A stretch of DNA of 6,251 nt. Origin: Candidatus Bathyarchaeota archaeon (lineage in GTDB: Archaea > Thermoproteota > Bathyarchaeia > TCS64). The stretch covers positions 1 to 6,251 of the forward strand of contig JAUWBQ010000105.1 in NCBI GenBank assembly GCA_030601645.1, written 5' to 3'. The translations under genes were made by a program, and so were the position numbers. Shown here one piece after another: positions 1 through 5,223 of this stretch. Below the pieces are notes generated by a model that was not told the DNA's origin, made no database searches, and saw only the letters and a list, made by a program, of their open reading frames with translations. Each line of letters starts with the position of its first letter. Position 1 is the first letter of the stretch.

Positions 1-15
1 CAACCCTTCGCATGG

Positions 16-2565
16 ATGACCTTTAGAGGCAAACCGATGGAGAGACCATACACTATATCGAAGCGTGCCGTGGACAGGAACTGGATGCCACCGAAGGGAA
101 TATCGGCGATACCGAAGGAGATCAGGCAGCAGATTCCTGAGGAATATCAGTACTGGCATAAACCGAATTCCAAGAAGGTGAGGGATGACCTCGTCGAAGC
201 GATGAGGAATCGCCAGGTCTCGATCCAACTGCAGAGGGGTTTGAGATTCGCCGTCAAACGAGTCTGGCACAAAGGCCCCGAAGTGGTGCGGGGCGTCCCC
301 ATAGTCCGATACTGGGTCATAATCCACGATGGGAAAAAAGTGCTCGATGCATGGGACTTCGGTCAGAGCCACGATCCTACTGAGGAAGACCGGATAACCG
401 CTAGGAGAAAAAGCGGACGCGGACTAGAGGACCTGATAGCGACTACGGGAGATATACCCGCCGATCACCCAGCCAGCCTAACGAAGCGATTGAAAAATCA
501 CTTCGATACGAGCGACTCAGGTAGTATTCAGATCATAGCGGACAGCAATAACTTTGTCCGATTCAAGCTGGACGGCAGGAGGCTGAAGGGCCTCTACGTC
601 TTCATGAAGGAAGATCCAAGCGGCGAGATGTGGATCTTCCAAAAATCGGAACTACCGAAACCAAAGAAAGAGATGCTCCTCAGCTCGCCAAATGTTATAC
701 ATCTCGCAGCCTCGGCCATAAGCTCCAAGCTTGTCGGAGAGCTCCTATTCATTGGCGGCGTAGGCATTAAACCGGGTGAAGTCATAGGCATGGACGGCAA
801 ACCCGCCTATTTCACCGCCAGTGGTATAAAGAAATTCTGGCCTTCCATGCACAGACAGCCGATCGTGGCTATGCACGGCGACCTGAAGGGCGACGTGATC
901 GGCTTCGTCAACAAACTCCATTACGACGAGGAGAAGGGCTGGGGCATCATAGATCAAGGGATCATCTGGCACCCGATAGGAATCAAGCTCATACTTGAGA
1001 AAAAACTCCCCGACTTCAGCATCGAGGTCATACCTGAAACCATATGGGACGCCGAGCACAAACACGATCACGTCATCGGCGGACAGTGCATTGGCCTGAG
1101 CGCGGTGCCAAAGGGAGCCTGCGCCACCTGCAACATCGACGCAGCGGTCATGGGCCAGATCAGGGTCTCGCCCGGAAAAATCTTCAAATTCGGCCTGCTC
1201 CTCGAGGAGTACCTAAATCAGGAATACTGGAAAGTAGGTAGGAGCACCCAAGATCTAGCCGATGAATTAGGCCGCCCACGCAGCACCGTAGAAATGTGGA
1301 TGGAAAAAGCGGATATCCCCAGAAGAAGCCTCGAGGAAGCCCGTCAGCTCCGCATGATCAGGGATGATCAGGTCAGGAAGTTTGGAGGTCGCGCCACCAT
1401 AACCGCCCTTGGCACAGGAGCATTCACCGACTTACCCAAGGACGATTGCCCCCAGTGCAAGGAAGCCGGGGCGGGTGGAAAAAGCAAGCGCAACTACACG
1501 GCGACGCTCCTCAGCATCGGAAATGAGCACCTGCTCATTAACGCTCCGAAGGGCATATCTGGAATGCTCGGTCTGAAGAAGATCAAGCCGAATTACGTTC
1601 TGCTCGAGCACGTGCACGACGATGTCATGGGAGGACTTCACGAGTTAAGGCCACTGAATCCCGTGGTCTTCGCAACGAAGACAGCATGGGATTACCTGAG
1701 GAGGCACCATAGAGATCTAAGTGGCGAGAAAGGCAGATTCGAGGAAATCTACCCCTTCAAGCGGTACGTTATCAAAGATCGACCTTTCCGGTTAGGACCC
1801 TTCACAGTGAAGGGCGTGAAGGTACAGCACGCGAAACCCGGAAATCCGAAGGCTCTCGGCTTCAGGATCGATATGGGTCCCAAGGTTCTCTGGCATTGTA
1901 GCGACGTCTACAGGATCCCCAACTATAAGAAGGTACTCAAGGACGTCGATATATTCATTGGAGACGGATCCTCGCTGAAACGCGAGATCGTGCAGAAACA
2001 TGGAGGAAAATCCTACGGTCATACCAGTATCGAGAAACAGATCAAGTGGGCGCAGGAAGCCGAGATCCCACGGATCTACTTCACGCAGATAGGCCACGTA
2101 GAAAAGACTCACGCAGACCTCGACGATATTCTCCGAGAGATGGCACCCAATGCCCAGGCACTCATCGATAGGGCCGAGATAGGTTTAGGAGGATCCGCCC
2201 CAGGAGCGAGACACCCCACCCCTATAGCCGAGGAACTGCTTGAGGGAAAACGGATAATGATGGTGCGGGTTAAGCCCTATTCGGAATACGCGAAGCAGGC
2301 TATCTATCTCCTCGGCGAGGACAAGGTGCTCGGGCTCTACGTGGAGGGGTACCCCGAGGGTCCCTACGACGCTGCCAAGGTCAAGACGGAGATGCGCGAC
2401 GAGCACGGGATGAGCGACGAAGAATGGCAAACTCAAATCGGCGACGCTGAAAAAGTATGGATCTACAAGCCACGAATCATCGAGAAAGCCGATTCAGCTA
2501 AGAAATATGATCCACCCAAAACTGAAACCTCATTCATCCACGATGTCAAAATTCTGCCCGAATAA
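16..2565 (+). CDS. Multidomain prohead protease (XkdF-like) fused to LigD-phosphoesterase-like, HTH and metallo-beta-lactamase-fold domains
   Basis: Probable capsid maturation protease carrying several extra domains. Residues 76-212 resemble the phosphoesterase domain of DNA ligase D; the best match is the end, GRRLKGLYVF followed by MWIFQKSEL. Residues about 235-375 look like an XkdF-type phage serine protease, with H287 (in MHGD) and S335 (in DFSIEV) as candidate catalytic residues, closing with a C369-x2-C372 pair. Residues 396-445 form a helix-turn-helix (STQDLADELGRPRSTVEMW). Residues about 460-725 form a PhnP/PqqB-like metallo-beta-lactamase fold: GTG at 466-468, C478/C481, H532/H534/D536, H605, D630 and H694. 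Residues 740-849 are unassigned. At 849 residues it is far longer than an ordinary prohead protease. The ATG at 16 has no visible ribosome binding site and the frame is open to base 1, so the true start may lie upstream; M8 is another option. It ends in TAA. The domain order is seen directly; the functions are inferred from motifs. Confidence 0.85.
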   Translation: MTFRGKPMERPYTISKRAVDRNWMPPKGISAIPKEIRQQIPEEYQYWHKPNSKKVRDDLVEAMRNRQVSIQLQRGLRFAVKRVWHKGPEVVRGVPIVRYWVIIHDGKKVLDAWDFGQSHDPTEEDRITARRKSGRGLEDLIATTGDIPADHPASLTKRLKNHFDTSDSGSIQIIADSNNFVRFKLDGRRLKGLYVFMKEDPSGEMWIFQKSELPKPKKEMLLSSPNVIHLAASAISSKLVGELLFIGGVGIKPGEVIGMDGKPAYFTASGIKKFWPSMHRQPIVAMHGDLKGDVIGFVNKLHYDEEKGWGIIDQGIIWHPIGIKLILEKKLPDFSIEVIPETIWDAEHKHDHVIGGQCIGLSAVPKGACATCNIDAAVMGQIRVSPGKIFKFGLLLEEYLNQEYWKVGRSTQDLADELGRPRSTVEMWMEKADIPRRSLEEARQLRMIRDDQVRKFGGRATITALGTGAFTDLPKDDCPQCKEAGAGGKSKRNYTATLLSIGNEHLLINAPKGISGMLGLKKIKPNYVLLEHVHDDVMGGLHELRPLNPVVFATKTAWDYLRRHHRDLSGEKGRFEEIYPFKRYVIKDRPFRLGPFTVKGVKVQHAKPGNPKALGFRIDMGPKVLWHCSDVYRIPNYKKVLKDVDIFIGDGSSLKREIVQKHGGKSYGHTSIEKQIKWAQEAEIPRIYFTQIGHVEKTHADLDDILREMAPNAQALIDRAEIGLGGSAPGARHPTPIAEELLEGKRIMMVRVKPYSEYAKQAIYLLGEDKVLGLYVEGYPEGPYDAAKVKTEMRDEHGMSDEEWQTQIGDAEKVWIYKPRIIEKADSAKKYDPPKTETSFIHDVKILPE

Positions 2566-2588
2566 ATATGATCGTAGTCGCGCGCCCC

Positions 2589-2593
2589 AAGGA
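2589..2593 (+). promoter_or_regulatory. Ribosome binding site in front of the ATG at 2599
   Basis: AAGGA followed by five bases and then ATG at 2599-2601 is a textbook Shine-Dalgarno arrangement. It is the best initiation signal in the gap between the first two large genes, yet it serves a frame that meets TAG after 12 codons. The downstream TTG (2638) and GTG (2647) have only weak or too-close purine stretches in front of them. This matters for deciding where the second large protein starts. Confidence 0.45.
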
Positions 2594-2598
2594 AGAAA

Positions 2599-2637
2599 AT
2601 GTCTGATGACAGGATCAGGTATCGGAACGTGTTCTAG
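2599..2637 (+). other. 12-codon ATG ORF ending in TAG, in frame with the next gene
   Basis: This frame reads MSDDRIRYRNVF and then TAG at 2635-2637. The next codon, TTG at 2638, opens the 834-residue structural gene in the same frame. Three readings fit. It may be the true N-terminus of that gene with the amber codon read through or reassigned. It may be a leader peptide coupled to reinitiation at the adjacent TTG. Or a sense codon such as CAG may have mutated to, or been miscalled as, TAG. The good ribosome binding site favours translation from 2599, but the ORF is too short to be judged on coding signal. Confidence 0.35.
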
Positions 2638-5142
2638 TTGGAGCAGGTGATTTTCGCTGGCTATGTTTATGGCGCTGATCCACCTACAACGGATACCAGG
2701 TATAACGTACTGCAGGGTGGGTACACTTGGGCCGTCGATGAATATACTCGATGGCAGGTGATCAGCACCGACGGGGTGATCAAAAACCTAGGTTTCAGAC
2801 TAGAGAAGCCGCCCGGGGCTGGTAAAAAATATACTTTTACCCTGTACCTCAACGGCAACCCGACTGCCCTCACCTTTGATATTGCCGATGCCGCCAAAAT
2901 CGGCAGCGACATGGTCAACGAGGTCGCCGTCACCGGCGGCGACACGGTTACTATCGAATGCGTCCCGGATGGCACTCCTACGTCCACTGGTGCAACTTAC
3001 AGCTCGGTGTTCGTGGGTGATAACCCGAATGAGTCCCTCATACTGGGAAAACCGAGCTCGAACCTGGATAGAGCACATATCGACTTCGGACAGGTGATGA
3101 CCTCTGGAACCAGTCTGTCTGACTTTGGCGGCGCCGAAAACGACCGCCGGCAGGTTATACCTACTTCGGGGAAGATCAAGAACTTCTACGTTGTTCTGAA
3201 CATTGACCCTGGAACGCCTCCGGATGCATACAGACGTACTGTGAGGCTGAACGGGGCTACGGTTGCACAGAGCCCAATCGTCACTATCACTGCGAATGAT
3301 AAAACTGGCAGCGACCTCGTTCATGAGTTGGCCGTGGTCGCGGGCGACTACATTACCCTGATGGTCGAGCCCGTGAACACGCCTTCCATGTGGCCCTATG
3401 CTGGTTGGGGCCTGACCTTCGAGGCCGACATCGACGGCGAGAGCATCGTAATCGCAGGAAGCTATAACAATCTCCCCACTACGTGGACAAGATACATCTA
3501 CCTCTCTCAGTTTGAGGGTTCCGGTTGGGATGTTAATGAAAATAGAGTTTACCAGCTCGGTCAAGTCTGCACTCTGAAGAAGCTCAATGTGTTAATTACC
3601 GCTGCCCCCGGGGTCGGGGTAAGATGGGACTTCAACCTAAGCATTGGTGAAATACCCAGTAATGTGACTGCTACCATTGCCGACCCCAACACCACGGGAG
3701 ACTCAGGTGCCCTCGAAGACACCGTTTCTCTCTTTGAACATGTATCTCTATCGACTGAGCAGTTCGGCGGTGTCTCAAATGCCGCCGACGCGTACTGGGG
3801 CTTCGTCTGCTACATAGAGCCACCTGTACCTTCCGGTTCTGAGGACCTCCTCGGCAAGTTTGACGTTGGCCAAGATTCCGGTGAGTTGCTCGCCAAAGCC
3901 GATGTTCAGCAGTCGGGCTCCGCTGAGCTTCTGGGCAAAGCCGATGTTCAGCAGTCGGATTCCGCTGAGCTGCTTGGGAGGGCCGAGGTCCAGCAATCAG
4001 GGTCAGCCGAACTGCTAGGCAGGGCTGAGATTCAGGACTCAGGGTCGGCTGAGCTTCTGGGCAACACCATTGTCAGACATGTGGGCACGCCCGTGGAACT
4101 CCTGGGCAACGCAACCATCAGACAGCCAGGTTCCACTGATCTGCTTGGGAGATTCGAGGCTCAGGCCACCGTGGAGCTTCTGGGCAAAGCCGTCATCAGG
4201 CAGCCGGGCTCCGCTGAGCTTATCAGCAAGGGCATTATCAGGAACGTAGGTTCAGTTGATCTTCTCGGCAAGGCCGTTATCAGACATGTGGGCACCCCCG
4301 CTGAACTCTTAGGCGAGTTCGTCACCCGTCACGAGGCCTCGGTGGACCTCCTCGGCGAGCTCGTCGCCAGTCATTCAGCCAGTCTGGACTTGCTCGGTGA
4401 ACTCATCGTCCGACAGGTGACATCTGAGGACCTCCTATGCGAACTCATCGTGAGGCAGGAGGCAAGCGTCGACCTCCATGCCGCTTTTGAGAGTCAGGCT
4501 ACAGTAGATCTCTTTGTCGAGTTTATCGTCAGACAGCCAGCTACAATAAACCTTCCCGGTGAATTCACCGTCAAGCATTCAGCCGGACTGGACCTCCCCG
4601 CGAAATTACAGATCACACACTCGGAACACCTCTTCGCCAAGTTATGGATCAGACATCCCTATCGTCTTTGGACGAATCGGCGTTACGTCAATGGAGTCGT
4701 GGAACTCGACGAAATCGAATTAGATGACGCCCTGCTTGAATACGTTATTGAGGGGGTCATGAATGATATCAGATCCCAGCTGATTAGTGAAGCCATGCTG
4801 GTCTACGATTCCTGGACGGATATAACTAAGACTCCGAAGTTGATCAGGAGAGCCACAACTTATGGTACGGTAGCAAGTCTCTACTCTCGGGATATCAACG
4901 ACCCCAATCGTCGCATAGTCATGGGCCTGAGACCCATTAGGATTCGAGCTGCCGAGGTCAGGTCAGCCCAGGAGAGGGCGATGGATTATTGGGAATCTCG
5001 TATGGAAAAAATGATGAGCTTGTACCTGACCAGCGGGGGCCGCAGACTCATGATTGTGGATACCGAGGATGAGGAGGCCGTCTTCAGCATGGAGGATATA
5101 CCCTTCTACTCTGAAGATCCGTACAAGATCAAAGCCAGGTAG
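2638..5142 (+). CDS. Virion structural protein: three beta-sandwich modules, 14-residue repeat shaft, connector-like C-terminus
   Basis: Probable phage head/neck or fibre-like structural protein of 834 residues. Residues about 4-132, 133-267 and 268-396 are three diverged copies of a beta-rich module that share an I-K-N/K-L/F core, a PG turn, an LNG turn in the first two, and GSD-V-EVAV/ELAV followed by GD. Residues 402-673 hold about 20 copies of a 14-residue unit with consensus (E/D)LLGK-hydrophobic-x-V-R/Q-Q/H-x-x-S. Residues about 690-834 are helical. They contain TPKLIRRATTYGTVASLY (732-749) and a helix at 776-797, a pattern I associate with gp6-type head-tail connector proteins. No signal peptide or membrane segment is visible. 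The start is uncertain: TTG 2638 follows TAG directly, GTG 2647 is possible, and ATG 2599 would require reading through TAG. The stop is TAG. The neighbours (protease before, scaffold after) support a virion role; the exact place in the particle is inferred. Confidence 0.85.
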   Translation: MEQVIFAGYVYGADPPTTDTRYNVLQGGYTWAVDEYTRWQVISTDGVIKNLGFRLEKPPGAGKKYTFTLYLNGNPTALTFDIADAAKIGSDMVNEVAVTGGDTVTIECVPDGTPTSTGATYSSVFVGDNPNESLILGKPSSNLDRAHIDFGQVMTSGTSLSDFGGAENDRRQVIPTSGKIKNFYVVLNIDPGTPPDAYRRTVRLNGATVAQSPIVTITANDKTGSDLVHELAVVAGDYITLMVEPVNTPSMWPYAGWGLTFEADIDGESIVIAGSYNNLPTTWTRYIYLSQFEGSGWDVNENRVYQLGQVCTLKKLNVLITAAPGVGVRWDFNLSIGEIPSNVTATIADPNTTGDSGALEDTVSLFEHVSLSTEQFGGVSNAADAYWGFVCYIEPPVPSGSEDLLGKFDVGQDSGELLAKADVQQSGSAELLGKADVQQSDSAELLGRAEVQQSGSAELLGRAEIQDSGSAELLGNTIVRHVGTPVELLGNATIRQPGSTDLLGRFEAQATVELLGKAVIRQPGSAELISKGIIRNVGSVDLLGKAVIRHVGTPAELLGEFVTRHEASVDLLGELVASHSASLDLLGELIVRQVTSEDLLCELIVRQEASVDLHAAFESQATVDLFVEFIVRQPATINLPGEFTVKHSAGLDLPAKLQITHSEHLFAKLWIRHPYRLWTNRRYVNGVVELDEIELDDALLEYVIEGVMNDIRSQLISEAMLVYDSWTDITKTPKLIRRATTYGTVASLYSRDINDPNRRIVMGLRPIRIRAAEVRSAQERAMDYWESRMEKMMSLYLTSGGRRLMIVDTEDEEAVFSMEDIPFYSEDPYKIKAR
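2647..3825 (+). repeat. Three tandem diverged beta-sandwich modules (protein level)
   Basis: Modules of about 130 residues begin near residues 4, 133 and 268 of the structural protein. The first two align by eye along their length: VISTDGVIKNLGFRLEKPPG with VIPTSGKIKNFYVVLNIDPG, then YLNGN with RLNGA, then IGSDMVNEVAV with TGSDLVHELAV, each followed by GD and a strand. The third keeps the opening I-A-G and the CTLKKLNVLITAAPG stretch but has diverged in its second half. DNA identity between the copies is low, so the duplications are old. Confidence 0.7.
3841..4656 (+). repeat. About 20 tandem copies of a 14-residue (42-base) repeat
   Basis: The units start at an (E/D/N/H)L pair and read roughly ELLGKAxVRQxGSA. 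Most are 14 residues long, with a few of 12, 13 or 15. The first units are the most alike and are nearly identical in DNA: AAAGCCGATGTTCAGCAGTC occurs at 3895 and again exactly 42 bases later at 3937. CAGACATGTGGGCAC recurs at 4074 and 4281, which points to an additional longer-range duplication. The last units (residues 617-673) are degenerate. The alternation of short hydrophobic strands and polar turns is compatible with a beta-solenoid or trimeric fibre shaft. Confidence 0.85.
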
Positions 5143-5157
5143 TCAATCGTCGCGATC

Positions 5158-5178
5158 CTGTCGGTAGCCCTGTCGGTA
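5158..5178 (+). repeat. Short direct repeat in the intergenic gap
   Basis: CTGTCGGTA occurs at 5158-5166 and again at 5170-5178, separated by three bases, in the gap after the structural gene. It could be an operator-like pair or chance. Confidence 0.3.
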
Positions 5179-5180
5179 TT

Positions 5181-5199
5181 GGTTAAATACAGCTTAACC
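5181..5199. promoter_or_regulatory. 6-bp inverted repeat with an AT-rich core upstream of the scaffold gene
   Basis: GGTTAA (5181-5186) and TTAACC (5194-5199) are perfect inverted arms around a 7-base loop. The stem is AT-containing and has no T-run immediately after it, so it is a weak candidate for an intrinsic terminator. It could equally be a protein-binding palindrome. The TTAAATAC within it faintly resembles an archaeal TATA box, placed about 35-40 bases before the TTG start at 5224. The evidence does not choose between these. Confidence 0.3.
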
Positions 5200-5211
5200 G
5201 TTTCCTACGAT

Positions 5212-5216
5212 GGGAG
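5212..5216 (+). promoter_or_regulatory. Ribosome binding site deciding the TTG start at 5224
   Basis: GGGAG lies seven bases before TTG 5224. This is the only in-frame start with a convincing Shine-Dalgarno sequence before the conserved-looking helical N-terminus. The first in-frame ATG, at 5371, would remove about 49 residues of an apparently continuous helical region. Confidence 0.6.
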
Positions 5217-5223
5217 AAACACC

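Noticed and set aside
594..1071. Antisense open frames at 594-800 and 745-1071 opposite the protease domain.
   Set aside because: They overlap the conserved protease region of the sense gene and show no motif of their own.
2568..2650. Two more tiny ORFs in the gap: 2568-2606 (MIVVARPKEENV) and 2606-2650 (MTGSGIGTCSSWSR), the second overlapping the GTG at 2647 by GTGA.
   Set aside because: Twelve to fourteen codons, no ribosome binding site of their own, and overlaps of this kind arise easily by chance. The only support is the possible coupling to GTG 2647.
2800..3564. A 254-residue antisense open frame opposite the beta-sandwich modules.
   Set aside because: The sense frame shows repeated modules with protein-level conservation; the antisense product shows no recognisable pattern and no start signal was seen.
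3841..4656. The regular 42-base repeat as a CRISPR array or DNA-level repeat locus.
   Set aside because: The period is a multiple of three, the reading frame runs through it, and conservation follows protein positions. There are no unique spacers between identical repeats.
5181..5199. The inverted repeat as an intrinsic terminator.
   Set aside because: The stem is only six base pairs with four A/T pairs, and no U-run follows it, so terminator function is not supported. It is kept only as a weak palindrome.
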